Shown in pieces: positions 52,341 to 61,017 of a stretch of DNA of 64,000 nt (positions within the stretch are counted from its first letter, which is position 1; every line of letters begins with the position of its first letter). The stretch comes from Bacillota bacterium (lineage in GTDB: Bacteria > Bacillota > Clostridia > Lachnospirales > Lachnospiraceae): the NCBI GenBank assembly GCA_023436065.1, contig JAEZKU010000024.1, positions 437,213 through 501,212 on the forward strand, in the 5' to 3' direction. A program made the position numbers and the translations under genes. The notes below the pieces were generated by a model. That model did no database searches. It was not told where the DNA came from and worked only from the letters and a program-made list of their open reading frames with translations.

Positions 52341-53888
52341 CTATTTTACATAAATAAAATCAGAAAAGTCAGCGGCTCCACCGATTTCCTTAGTCGCATA
52401 GTTGAATAATCCGAACCTGCAGCCCGTAAAATGATCCATCTTGAAATAAAGCTTATGGGTGATGCCAAGTCTTCGCCATTCACCCTTATCCTGGTAATAG
52501 AAATTTGCCTCATCTATCCCGTCCGTGAAATCAACGGACACCTTCAGGGTTACCTTGCTGCTGTCAATAGGTATTCGGGCGAATTCCTTACCCGGCTCTT
52601 TGTCACCTGATCGGGCAAAGAAGCCTTCGTTCTCTGCTACCTTGGCAAGCATGACAAGATAATATTGCTTCTCCTCCCTGGTTATTGCAATCAGACCGTA
52701 GCACCCCTGAAGAGCACTAATTCCCGCATAGTCCCCACTCTTAATATTACTTGCATCTACCGTGACAGCAGCTTCACATTTCGGATATACTGTCCGTTGA
52801 GTTAACGTGTTGACTGCCTGTCCGACATTGTTACTGAGCTTTCCGGTGCGAATACGAAGTACCCCCGGCTGCTCCGTGACAGACCACAGCTGCTTCTGCG
52901 GAGTATGATTCCATTGCCAGAAGCTCTTGAGTTCCGGTCTTCCATTCTGAGGTGTGGAATAACAAAAATTATCGCTACCCTCCAAGGGCACATAGTGATA
53001 CTCCGGTCTGGTACTCTTCACAGAAAGGCTCAGAGGAGCCTTTCCGGCTATTCCAAGCACAGGAAAATCCTCTTTCCAGTGCATTGGGACCAACACCGGG
53101 ATACGTCCGACAGCACCGTGATCCTGGAAGAGCATCGCATACCAATCCCCCTCCGGAGTGTCCACGATCCCCCCCTGCGCCACACCGCAGTCACGGTATC
53201 CCAGGTCATCATCAAAGATATCCTTTCCGAAGAATTCTCCTTCCAGAGAGTCAGTAACAAAACAAGCCTCTGTTCTTCTGCCAGGTGCCTCCACCGGCCA
53301 GTGTATCAGGAAGAGATAGTATTTCCCATTGATTTTATACAGGTGAGAACCCTCATAACCAAGCCTTACCTGGGATTTATCCTTCTCAGTTACGATCAGG
53401 CGATGCAAACCGCCAGGCTTCGGTCCTGTGAGGTCGGAATTTAGTTCTGTCAGATAGATATCCGTATTGCCATAGACGATATATACTCTATCATCCTCAT
53501 CAAAAAGCAGGGAACAATCATGGTAAAAGCCTTCGACATACTGTTTCCTCCAGGGGCCATGGATATCCTCAGCCTGATACAGATAAGTCTTATGTGTATC
53601 ATTTGCCACAAAGCATACATAGAAGGTACCTTTATGGTATCGCAGCGATGCTGCCCACATACCCTTACCATAGATGCACTGATCGCCTTCCAGACATTGC
53701 GCAGGTGTATCATCCAGGCTGTCGAAGACATAGGTTACGAACTCCCAGTTGATTAGGTCGTAAGAACGCAGGATTGCACCACCCGGCATGAAGTGCATCG
53801 TGGTACTAATCATATAATAAGTGTCCCCCACCCGGATGACATCCGGGTCGGGATAATCGGATTTTAAGATTGGATTGGTATTCATCAT
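52341..53888 (-). CDS. Glycoside hydrolase family 43 (beta-xylosidase/arabinofuranosidase-like)
   Basis: 515 residues. GH43 five-bladed propeller (1-320) with catalytic base D14 in YPDPDV, DD/DCS at the transition-state region (YHDCSLLFDEDD, about 123-134) and the general acid E in LGYEGSHLYK. A C-terminal beta-sandwich (about 330-515), DUF1349-like. No signal peptide, so it acts on short oligosaccharides inside the cell, such as xylo- or arabino-oligosaccharides. Monocistronic in this window. Confidence 0.9.
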   Translation of the reverse strand: MMNTNPILKSDYPDPDVIRVGDTYYMISTTMHFMPGGAILRSYDLINWEFVTYVFDSLDDTPAQCLEGDQCIYGKGMWAASLRYHKGTFYVCFVANDTHKTYLYQAEDIHGPWRKQYVEGFYHDCSLLFDEDDRVYIVYGNTDIYLTELNSDLTGPKPGGLHRLIVTEKDKSQVRLGYEGSHLYKINGKYYLFLIHWPVEAPGRRTEACFVTDSLEGEFFGKDIFDDDLGYRDCGVAQGGIVDTPEGDWYAMLFQDHGAVGRIPVLVPMHWKEDFPVLGIAGKAPLSLSVKSTRPEYHYVPLEGSDNFCYSTPQNGRPELKSFWQWNHTPQKQLWSVTEQPGVLRIRTGKLSNNVGQAVNTLTQRTVYPKCEAAVTVDASNIKSGDYAGISALQGCYGLIAITREEKQYYLVMLAKVAENEGFFARSGDKEPGKEFARIPIDSSKVTLKVSVDFTDGIDEANFYYQDKGEWRRLGITHKLYFKMDHFTGCRFGLFNYATKEIGGAADFSDFIYVK

Positions 53889-54084
53889 TGAACCTCATTT
53901 CTAATTATTATAGTAAGATTTCTCAATAACATAGTTGCTTAACTATACAGTATCATCATTGCTTACTTTTAGACAATTATATTATTTCCAGGAATGAGGA
54001 ACAATGATGAATCCTCTCAGATCAATGATATATTCTATAAAGATTACATACTATGGGGTTGAATGAAATCCTTCTACCTTCAGC

Positions 54085-54843
54085 TTATAGTTTTCTGGAG
54101 TATACCATCAGCTGTAAATCCTTATACGAGGCTGCTTTCCCATAATAATTAGAGAAGGTCTGTTCTACCTTAAGTCCCATCGTACTCCATATCCCTTCTA
54201 TCTCATCAATGGAGTAGAGCCTCTGTGGTGCCCCGTACTCAATGATCGGTTTCTTAGCTGCTTCTCCATACACAATCGTGTTGTCGCCAAACAGCATGAT
54301 TCTCTTCTTAGCATCCCACTCAAATCTGGATACAGATAAAGCAGTCTCACCCGCCTCCCAACACTGTGTCGGGAAATGGTGCTCTGCATATTCCGCATTG
54401 CAGATATCCATAAAATGCTTTCCACCAGGTTTTAACGCGTTTGAGATAGCCTGAAATATCTTTAAGTTCTCCTCATCCGATTCCAAGTAGCCTATGGCAC
54501 CATCCGCTAAATTAAGCACGACATCGTACTCGCCTGAACAATGCAGTTCTCTGATATCCGAATGAATAAACTGTACCTTCAACCCTTCTGTGTCGGCAGT
54601 ATGTATGGCATCCTTAATAAATTCTTCTGTGATGTCCACACCCGTAACATCAAATCCGCGCCTGGCAAGAGATAGCGCATGTCTTCCATATCCGCAGGCA
54701 AGATCAAGAATACGTTCCTTTCCCTTAAGTCTCAATGTCCTCACAATAAAATCAACCTGATTCTCCGTATCCTCAACCCAGGATTGCTCTTTGATATCCA
54801 AACTCCATATTGATTTGTACCAGTCGGCATTTAAAGCCTTCAT
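54085..54843 (-). CDS. SAM-dependent methyltransferase
   Basis: 252 residues. Class I methyltransferase: RILDLACGYGRHALSLARRGFDVTGVDI (motif I and post-I), VQFIHSDIREL and VVLNLADGAIGYL. The substrate is unknown. An AT-rich gap separates it from GH43 and from the accessory region. It probably marks the last chromosomal-core gene before the mobile DNA. Confidence 0.88.
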   Translation of the reverse strand: MKALNADWYKSIWSLDIKEQSWVEDTENQVDFIVRTLRLKGKERILDLACGYGRHALSLARRGFDVTGVDITEEFIKDAIHTADTEGLKVQFIHSDIRELHCSGEYDVVLNLADGAIGYLESDEENLKIFQAISNALKPGGKHFMDICNAEYAEHHFPTQCWEAGETALSVSRFEWDAKKRIMLFGDNTIVYGEAAKKPIIEYGAPQRLYSIDEIEGIWSTMGLKVEQTFSNYYGKAASYKDLQLMVYSRKL

Positions 54844-55002
54844 ATCATCATACCTCCAATTAATCGTTTCATTCGTCTCCCCTCCGCGGTAGGTATAAAC
54901 AGCTTATCGTATGCCGAAAAAAATTACTAGACTTATATTTAAAGGTCTGATATAGTATTGAATTAGGTGCGGGATACTTTACGCACCTTTTGCTTTCTGA
55001 TT

Positions 55003-55302
55003 TTATTTCAAATTATCGATATGGAAGCTCCAAGGACCTTTTATAGTTGTATATAATTCACTAAAATATATGGTTAAGTTTTTTGCTTCTGGATTTATAT
55101 AAAATTCAAACCCCTCTGTAGTGGCTTGGTCATTCATAATCCAGTGGAAATAATCAAGAGACATTTTCTCCATATTTATAGTAAAATAGCAGATATTCTC
55201 AGGAGATTGCGGATCATAATGAGTATCTACATACACTGTCACGTTGTCATCTTTTCTAACAATTTTAGTAATATACTTATTCTCCTCTAAACTCTGAGAC
55301 AT
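55003..55302 (-). CDS. Hypothetical protein downstream of the broken primase-polymerase
   Basis: 99 residues, no family recognised: MSQSLEENKYITKIVRKDD, then VTVYVDTHYDPQSPENICYF and GFEFYINPEAKNLTIYFSEL. Mixed beta strands suggest a small compact fold. Its start overlaps the tail of the primase-polymerase remnant by 26 bases in another frame, and no RBS is clear. It could be a translated remnant rather than an intact gene. Confidence 0.5.
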   Translation of the reverse strand: MSQSLEENKYITKIVRKDDNVTVYVDTHYDPQSPENICYFTINMEKMSLDYFHWIMNDQATTEGFEFYINPEAKNLTIYFSELYTTIKGPWSFHIDNLK

Positions 55303-55988
55303 CCGGCTTGTATCGACAGATGCTTTCTGCTATTTTTTTGACTTCTGCTTCATCCAGTGGAGGATTCAAGCGGGTTTCATTTTCAGCCATGAGAGCTTCA
55401 ACAATCCCACCTTCACTCATACCTCTGCGCCTCATTGTTCCTGTATAGCTTGCAAGGGTACTATTACGGCTACCTTCGGAAATGGTATTATCGTTTTGAG
55501 CATTATGATTGCTCTGATAGCTGTCAGCCTTATTGCCTTTACACATTGCTTCCATGAGCCACTCAGGAGCCTCTGACGGCTTCATATTGGGAATACCTCT
55601 ACCCTTTGGGTATTTTAAAGATATAATGCTGACCGCCACTGCCAGTAACAGCGGTAATAGTATCGAGTAGCTTGCCATGTATATCTTCTAGTTCTGCCCG
55701 TGTTGTATCACCGCCCTCGTCTACATCAATCACCAACCAGCCGGACTTCTCGCCTGTGGGTACTCCAATATTGGCATATGGAGTTTCTGTCCACCATTTC
55801 TTGATTTGCTGTGTATCCGTAGTGGAATTTTTGTACCAGCCACTATAGAGTGGATGCTTACCCTTACTATCGCAGTTCCTCCAAGCCTTGCAGGAGCAAG
55901 AGCCATCCTCACAAATCCAGTGTAATGGCATAACTGGGCTGTTCAGTTCTGCATATTTTAATGCTGCTTCCATTATTGTGATTTTCAA
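55277..55988 (-). pseudogene. Degenerate bifunctional DNA primase/polymerase (Prim-Pol) gene
   Basis: The N-terminal frame (55599-55988) carries the Prim-Pol start MEAALKYAELNSPVMPLHWICEDG, a CxC-rich motif (GSCSCKAWRNC) and catalytic YANIGVPTGEKSGWLVIDVDEGG. It then stops after YIFKIPKG. A second frame (55277-55678) supplies the primase C-terminal helical domain (APEWLMEAMCKGNKAD to AESICRYKP). The ~70-residue connector expected between them is missing and the frames differ, so the gene has an internal deletion and frameshift. Typical of phage or plasmid-type elements. Confidence 0.72.
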
Positions 55989-56020
55989 ATTTTCACCTCC
56001 TGTTGTGCCAGATAAAATAA

Positions 56021-56061
56021 GAGCCCGACAAATAGTTTTTTAAACTATCTGCCAGGCTCTA
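56021..56061 (-). terminator. Terminator of the mobile-element remnant
   Basis: AGAGCC...GGCTCT arms with inner ATAGTTT/AAACTAT. On the minus strand followed by TATTTTATC. Sits between the Prim-Pol remnant and the zinc-ribbon remnant. Confidence 0.55.
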
Positions 56062-56112
56062 TAGGTGAGTCATCTGCTCCCTTTATTGCTCTGTGCCAGA
56101 TCTATTCAATCT

Positions 56113-56238
56113 TCACACCGCCCTTTTCTCTAGTTTTACTGCAAAGACCTTCTTACACTCAGGGCATATGATTTCAATATCTGCTTAATCCGCATCAAAT
56201 ACTCTGTGGTTGCAATGAAGGCAGCGAACAATATACAT
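56113..56238 (-). pseudogene. Com-like zinc-ribbon protein with in-frame stop
   Basis: From an ATG at 56238 the frame reads MYIVRCLHCNHRVFDAD, then TAA (56185-56187), then ADIEIICPECKKVFAVK and stops at 56113. CxxC and CPEC are the zinc ligands of a Com-type phage/element regulator of about 41 residues, here split by a single nonsense codon. Confidence 0.6.
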
Positions 56239-56287
56239 TTTTCTACTTTTTGTCATTACCTTTGTCTCCTTTGAATTTCTCCAAAGC

Positions 56288-56545
56288 CTAGATATTTGTC
56301 ATTTCAATCTCCCAGTAGGCAAAGGAGTTCTCGTTATGCTCGCTTGGAACGCAGCCGTACTTGTATCTGTACTTTTCATAGAAAGTTTTATCATCATTTC
56401 CAAGTGATAATCCGGCGCTAACCTCTCTGTCAAGAGTAGCAATCCGTCCTTTCGCTTCTGCATCAAATGCCATCCGATAAGCCATTTCGTAGAGTTCATT
56501 AGGTGCGATTGCTCCATCCTCTGTAGTTGAAAATTCGATAAACAC
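56288..56545 (-). CDS. Hypothetical protein of mobile-element type
   Basis: 85 residues with no family recognised: FSTTEDGAIAPNELYEMAYRMAFDAEAKGRIA and later YEKYRYKYGCVPSEHNENSFAYWE. I have a general impression of similar ORFs in clostridial integrative elements, but no firm assignment. The N-terminus may be incomplete. Located next to the zinc-ribbon remnant in the decayed region. Confidence 0.45.
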   Translation of the reverse strand: MFIEFSTTEDGAIAPNELYEMAYRMAFDAEAKGRIATLDREVSAGLSLGNDDKTFYEKYRYKYGCVPSEHNENSFAYWEIEMTNI

Positions 56546-56762
56546 CTCAGTGTTTTGTGAGGCGAATGTTGATTAAATCAGGCATCTATAATTTCCTCCA
56601 TTACTATTTGATGTTATAAGTATTTCAAAATTACTATATTTGCAAGTATTAATTAACATTATTTGTATATTTTTCTTTAACACTCATATTTTAAAATAGT
56701 TTCTATTGAGGTTTTACAAAATTTGAGATAGAATAAAATTATTAGCAAGCATTGGAGGAAAG

Positions 56763-57167
56763 ATGTCTGATACTATACACTTAAGTGAAAATACAAATGA
56801 AATACAAGTTGTGGGAAATCTCCGACAGGAGATTATCGATTTACTTGGCATCACGCTTGTTGCTGGGGATATTCTCATGTATCCCGGTGCTATTAAACAT
56901 ATTCAGCGCAAACGTCCTGATGATTTCAGTAAGTATTTTCAGCATATACCAGACATAATTTCTGATCCTGATTATGTCGGAGTTCATCCTACAGAACCCG
57001 ATAGCGTTGAGTTTGTAAAAGTCATTGACAATGATGTGCTTGTTGCTGTAAAATTAGCTCCAGAGGGTTATCTTTATTTATCCAGTATGTATGCTCTCAC
57101 ACCTGTAAAGGTTCCAAAAAGGCTGAAGAGTGGACGTTTGATTGCAGTACCGAAAAATAAACCTTGA
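56763..57167 (+). CDS. PBECR-like (phage-Barnase-EndoU-ColicinE5/D-RelE-like) nuclease-domain protein
   Basis: 134 residues. The segment GDILMYPGAIKHIQRKRPDDF, then IISDPDYVGVHPTEPDSVEFVKVI and LVAVKLAPEGYLYLSSMYAL, resembles the PBECR3-type domain found in polyvalent phage/element proteins. This assignment is from memory and is moderate. GGAGG lies five bases before the ATG. It is followed by a compact structured RNA and an intrinsic terminator. If it is an RNase-like toxin, no protein antitoxin is evident beside it. Confidence 0.5.
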   Translation: MSDTIHLSENTNEIQVVGNLRQEIIDLLGITLVAGDILMYPGAIKHIQRKRPDDFSKYFQHIPDIISDPDYVGVHPTEPDSVEFVKVIDNDVLVAVKLAPEGYLYLSSMYALTPVKVPKRLKSGRLIAVPKNKP

Positions 57168-57219
57168 ATTTTCAATCTCTAGGGTGTATAATTTTATAAT
57201 AAAGAGAATAATATTTTAT

Positions 57220-57305
57220 GGGTTGTTGAGGATCGGAAAGGTTCCCGACACGCTATCGGAAGATAGTTACCAGGTATGCAGGATACGCCGCCCTGCCGAC
57301 AATCC
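57220..57305 (+). ncRNA. Candidate structured noncoding RNA with pseudoknot
   Basis: Closing helix GGGTTGT (57220-57226) with ACAATCC (57299-57305). Then TCGG/CCGA (57233-57248), CTATC-GGAA-GATAG (57253-57266, a GNRA-type tetraloop) and GTAT-GCAGG-ATAC (57274-57286), whose loop GCAGG matches CCTGC at 57292-57296, a pseudoknot. It is followed by a strong terminator and no gene on this strand. No known class recognised. Confidence 0.55.
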
Positions 57306-57317
57306 AAGAATTTATGA

Positions 57318-57349
57318 CCTCCAGTGTAAAAACTGGAGGTTTTATTTTT
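57318..57349 (+). terminator. Intrinsic terminator of the PBECR-like/structured RNA unit
   Basis: CCTCCAGT (57318-57325) pairs with ACTGGAGG (57332-57339), followed by TTTTATTTTT. Confidence 0.85.
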
Positions 57350-57353
57350 GGGT

Positions 57354-57385
57354 AAAAAAGGTCACACAGCCGGAACTGTGTGACC
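57354..57385 (-). terminator. Intrinsic terminator of the orphan Rhs-tip unit
   Basis: GGTCACACAG (57360-57369) and CTGTGTGACC (57376-57385). On the minus strand the stem is followed by six T residues. Confidence 0.85.
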
Positions 57386-57533
57386 ATGTAAATCACTCAA
57401 ATATGATATATTTATTTGGTACTAGATCTGGTAACCATGCCTACTAGTTTCCACAGCAGAAAATTATCCCTTCATTCGACACTTTTAAAGTCAGAAGCGC
57501 CGTTTTTGTTCTATATATTACACTCATGTTTTT

Positions 57534-57890
57534 TTATATGTCGCAATCTTCATACTGACTTGTTACATATGCTTTGTAATATGCATCCAAAAATTTATCT
57601 GGTAACCTTAATCTGCAATAATCATCAATAATCTGAAGACTTTCTTTGATTGATTTTTCATCACTATTTAATGAACATCTTTTTCCTAAAAACTCAGTAA
57701 TAACACCTTCTCCATCACCCAAAACAATTCCCGCACCAAATCTATTATATAGATCATCAAGATTGCATTTGAGCAAAAACGAATCATATAAGATACTTGC
57801 TACCTCATTTGTCTTTGAATTAACATATCTCATATTAGCCTTGTATCCAAAAAAATCTTCTATCAAATCATATAACTTATCTATGTTCAT
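57534..57890 (-). CDS. Probable immunity protein of the orphan Rhs tip
   Basis: 118 residues, no family recognised: MNIDKLYDLIEDFFGYKANMRY, then GAGIVLGDGEGVITEFLGKRCSLNSDEKSIKESLQIIDDYCRL. It starts 12 bases after the stop of the upstream Rhs C-terminal toxin-tip gene, is small and acidic, and ends before a strong terminator. This is the genetic position of immunity genes. ATG at 57890 with GGAGG upstream. Function inferred from context only. Confidence 0.6.
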   Translation of the reverse strand: MNIDKLYDLIEDFFGYKANMRYVNSKTNEVASILYDSFLLKCNLDDLYNRFGAGIVLGDGEGVITEFLGKRCSLNSDEKSIKESLQIIDDYCRLRLPDKFLDAYYKAYVTSQYEDCDI

Positions 57891-57901
57891 TTTTTCCTCC
57901 A

Positions 57902-58978
57902 TTATTTTCTAGGATACATTGTCATTGTACCAGCATCCCATTTATAGTTATTATCAAGCAAGTATTGATATTCCTTCCCTAACGATCCTGTATCTTTAAC
58001 TGGATTATGAGAAAACTTAAATGTCTTCCCCGCATTAATACCATCATCTAAAAACGATTCATTAAATAACTTAAACATATCATCCTCAGTATATCCATAT
58101 TGTTTTCTTATTTTGTTCCAATCGTCTCCCAAGCTAAAATATTCATAGTCCTTTCCTGCTTTATTAATATAACTTGTAGTTCCCCCTCCATCATATTTTC
58201 CAAGCATCACTTTATCTTTTCCAGCATTATGTATACTGCTTTGGTAAATATTTTCATAATCTGTATACGATATAGTCTTTCTCGCACCGTTAGCAGCATC
58301 AACTGCATTTAAACCTGGCCTTGTAACATCATAGACTTTGCCGATACTATTAATAGGTCCATCGACTACTGGTATTACAAATGCAGTTGTATCTATTATA
58401 AGATTCAGTACACCTTGAGCTCCCTCAAAAAAATTTGTTGAATTATTTATATTATCTAAATCAGATACCATTTCTGCAAAATCTATCGCTGAATCTACTC
58501 CAGGTATAAAGCTACCTCCTATATAAGCTGTTACTTGCTGCGCTGTTTTTAATATATCATTCAGCTTATTTTCTGCTTTTATATCTCTTGTAGATGTATT
58601 ATCTTGATTACCGGTATCTGCTTTACTATCTTTCCCACTTCCAGCTTTAGTAGTGGATTTTTTAGGAGCAACAGTAGGTACAGGCGTCGGTTTCTGTGTT
58701 ACCGTAGTCGTTGTTTTAGCGGTAGTTTTTGAAGTGCCGGTTTTACTTGAGCTATTGCTGGTTTTGCTCGAAGAAGTCTTATTACTAGTTGTACTAGTCT
58801 TACTTTTAACGTTTATAGCAACATCACTATAATCTTGAACAGCCACTCTGTGACCGCTTGGATCGTCATATTTAATCGGATTGTTATGACAATAAGTATA
58901 TAGATTCAAGCTTAGTGGTTCATCCTTGCTTGAATACTTCGGGTCATCCTCTGTAACAAACCTTGCCGTAACACTGTC
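57902..58978 (-). CDS. Orphan Rhs C-terminal tip with toxin domain (5' truncated)
   Basis: From 58978 the frame reads YYDSVTARFVTEDD, then SLNLYTYCHNNPIKYDDPSGH, the conserved end of the Rhs core, followed by a Ser/Thr/Lys linker (TTAKTTTTVTQKPTPVPT) and a ~130-residue toxin-like tip (LGKYDGGGTTSYINKAG to KWDAGTMTMYPRK). The first usable ATG is 58909. A TAA in frame lies just upstream, and no Rhs repeats precede it. An immunity gene follows after 11 bases. It is a displaced tip, expressed only if joined to an intact Rhs core. Toxin activity unknown. Confidence 0.7.
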   Translation of the reverse strand, partial: DSVTARFVTEDDPKYSSKDEPLSLNLYTYCHNNPIKYDDPSGHRVAVQDYSDVAINVKSKTSTTSNKTSSSKTSNSSSKTGTSKTTAKTTTTVTQKPTPVPTVAPKKSTTKAGSGKDSKADTGNQDNTSTRDIKAENKLNDILKTAQQVTAYIGGSFIPGVDSAIDFAEMVSDLDNINNSTNFFEGAQGVLNLIIDTTAFVIPVVDGPINSIGKVYDVTRPGLNAVDAANGARKTISYTDYENIYQSSIHNAGKDKVMLGKYDGGGTTSYINKAGKDYEYFSLGDDWNKIRKQYGYTEDDMFKLFNESFLDDGINAGKTFKFSHNPVKDTGSLGKEYQYLLDNNYKWDAGTMTMYPRK

Positions 58979-59072
58979 ATAATATCCTTAATCAGGTAAT
59001 AAGTATGGGTAAAAATATAACCTATATGTATAGGTATAATTATAACTGTGTCTGTGTCTGTAGAAGATTATA

Positions 59073-60293
59073 TCATTCTGTGTCTTTTTTGGGAAGTACT
59101 GGATTCCTATATTCCCTTTTATTCTTCATCATCCCATAGATGATGTTCACAAGCCTTCTCATGACACAGATGATTGCCTGATGTTCTGTTTTACCTTCTG
59201 ACATCTTCTTCTGGTAGTACTCATAAAAGATGTCATTCACAGGCTTGTTCCTGTTCCTTCCCCGATTCACATTTCGGGCTGCCAGGGCATGGAACAAATG
59301 ATATAGGTTTCTGTCTCCCTGACGGTTGCTAAAACGTTTGTCACTCTGACCGGAGGAGAAGGTGACAGGGCTAATGCCTGCATATTTGGCAAGCTTATCA
59401 GCACTGGCAAACCTATTGATGTCACCGATCTGTGCAGCGAATCCGGCAGCGGTTACAAGGTCTATGCAAGGAAATGTCTCGAGCCTATAGCCTAATCGGG
59501 ACATAAGCTTCTACATTTCTACCTCTATCTTTTCCATTTCCCCGTTGTTCTGCTTTACCTGTCTGATGCAGGTGCTTACGAGAAAATCCCTGCTTTCCTG
59601 ATATTCTGTGGCGGTATCTCCGTCCTTATCCACAAGCTCTAAAATCTGTCTTGCCTTCTCTTCTCCGAAGAAGCCGCTACTGGGTTTATGGAGAAAGTCG
59701 CCTAATTCTTCGATAGTCACGCCATGTAAACTGGTTGGTGAAGGATACCTCTCCCAGAATTCCAGACCAGCCTTACAGTCGAATACGTAGCTAGGGTAAT
59801 GCTGCACGATGTAGGAATAAAGCTGCTGTTTCAGGGCTACATTGGATTTCACCAGTGCAGATCTGCGACTGACCAGCATTGCCAATGTCCAGTAAAGGTC
59901 ATCCGGTTCGGCATCGGGAAGGGTGTCGTAATTATCCAGCAGTACCTTGGCGATACAGGAAGCATCGAAGGAATCCGTCTTGTGTAGGATGGGCAGCTTC
60001 TTCCTCTCATTGTAGGTGTAAGTGGCGTTCACTTTCTTGACTACTTTGTGCTTTCCCTTAAGGAAAGCAGCCAAAGCTCTGCCGGAAGAACCGGTATCCT
60101 CCAGACCGAAGGCCGGGGTTATTCCTTTCTCAGCATACTTTCCAGCCCACTGTAAGAACGCATCAAAGGCAGAGGGCCTGTTCTCAAAGGTGAGCTCTCC
60201 AAGCTTTTCATTGAAGCAGTTGATGATGACGGCGGTGTGGGTGTGCTTGTGGGTGTCCACACCGACATAGATTCTTTTCATTTTCGGGTGCAT
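59073..60293 (-). pseudogene. IS110 transposase interrupted by an in-frame amber codon
   Basis: Start ATG 60293 (AAGGAGG upstream). The N-terminal DEDD catalytic half includes MKRIYVGVDTHKHTHTAVI, GLEDTGSSGRALAAFL and LPILHKTDSFDASCIAKVL. TAG at 59511-59513 comes after KIEVEM. The frame continues without shift as KLMSRLGYRLETF, into a Transposase_20 domain with GISPVTFSSGQSDK. Total about 405 residues if read through. One nonsense codon separates two otherwise intact halves. Confidence 0.8.
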
Positions 60294-60480
60294 AAAATAC
60301 CTCCTTATTGTTTGGTTTATTATGAAATTTTCAAGGTTCATCCCTGCATGTAAACCGAAATGATCAGCATCCCTAATGAGCGCAGCGTAAAGCCCCGAAA
60401 GGCTCCGCATAGATATAAGCTAATCTCATTCCTAACAGGGTACTTACAGCCAACACCTGAGCAGTCAAGTAATGCTTGTA
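60294..60480 (-). ncRNA. Candidate bridge RNA region of the IS110 element
   Basis: IS110 elements encode a bridge RNA in the noncoding end upstream of the transposase. This 187-base stretch fits in place and length and contains hairpins: AGCC/GGCT, AATGAG/CTCATT around it, and GGTT/AACC. A CATAATA segment near the gene matches the Rhs flank. Boundaries and loops are not established. Confidence 0.35.
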
Positions 60481-60490
60481 AATATCCTTA

Positions 60491-60960
60491 TTTTTTACCT
60501 TCCGGCAAGGGATAACGGCACTTGCATTATAGCATAAGCCCGAAAACTGTGAATTTTCTGGGGGTGATTACACCAACTGTCCGGACTAAGGAAACCGCAT
60601 TAGGGAAGCTGCTTTCTGCTTGATTTAGTCTACTTTGTTATCGGATAAATTATCAAGGCTGCTCCGCACCGCAATAGCGGCAAGGCCTTGACAATTTACC
60701 CAATAACAAGCGTCTGGTAGTTAAGCAGAAGTAAGCCGGTTTCCGTCTACTGGAAGACTGGTTTCCATTTTTCCGGAAGCATGGTTTCTTGGAACGAGAA
60801 TATTCAAAAACTGCCCGCATGGATATTAACTGCCAGTGTATCCGAAGCCGGAAGGTATCTGTGAAAAAAATTACTTATCCAACAAACTTATGACGATTTT
60901 GGAGTTACAGAGTAAGGTTACCCATCCCTGTCCGAAATAGTTTTTATATCATATAACAAA
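60491..60960. other. Gene-free remnant of mobile-element DNA
   Basis: No convincing ORF on either strand. Contains an imperfect 23-base inverted repeat at 60637-60707 and several GGTTTCC copies. The nature of the source element is unknown. Confidence 0.5.
60637..60707. repeat. Imperfect long inverted repeat
   Basis: Arms 60637-60659 and 60685-60707 match at 20 of 23 positions (GTTATCGG and CCAATAAC ends) and the 25-base centre holds a CGCTATTGCG-like symmetry. Could be a terminator or a mobile-element end structure. Confidence 0.6.
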
Positions 60961-60961
60961 A

Positions 60962-60986
60962 GCGGCTACCCGTCATGGATAACCGC
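60962..60986 (-). terminator. Terminator after the Rhs-associated gene at 61018
   Basis: GCGGCTACCC (60962-60971) and GGATAACCGC (60977-60986). On the minus strand followed by TTTTGTT. Confidence 0.65.
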
Positions 60987-61017
60987 CATATGCTCTCATG
61001 CAATCCGATATAATGTA

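Larger units (their letters stand above)
58981..60490 (-). mobile_element. IS110 family insertion sequence
   Basis: The same 10-base sequence AATATCCTTA occurs at 58981-58990 and 60481-60490, exactly 1500 bases apart, with an IS110 transposase in between on the minus strand. One copy directly abuts the Rhs-tip sequence. The repeat could be core plus target sequence, as IS110 elements lack terminal inverted repeats. About 190 bases precede the transposase (bridge-RNA side) and about 80 follow it. Confidence 0.65.

Noticed and set aside
56546..56762. Coding region between the mobile remnants and the PBECR-like gene
   Set aside because: AT-rich with no open frame of note; it probably holds only the promoter of the PBECR-like gene.
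57142..57447. 101-codon plus-strand frame over the structured RNA
   Set aside because: It crosses two intrinsic terminators and the compact RNA, overlaps the preceding gene, and has no RBS or recognisable motif.
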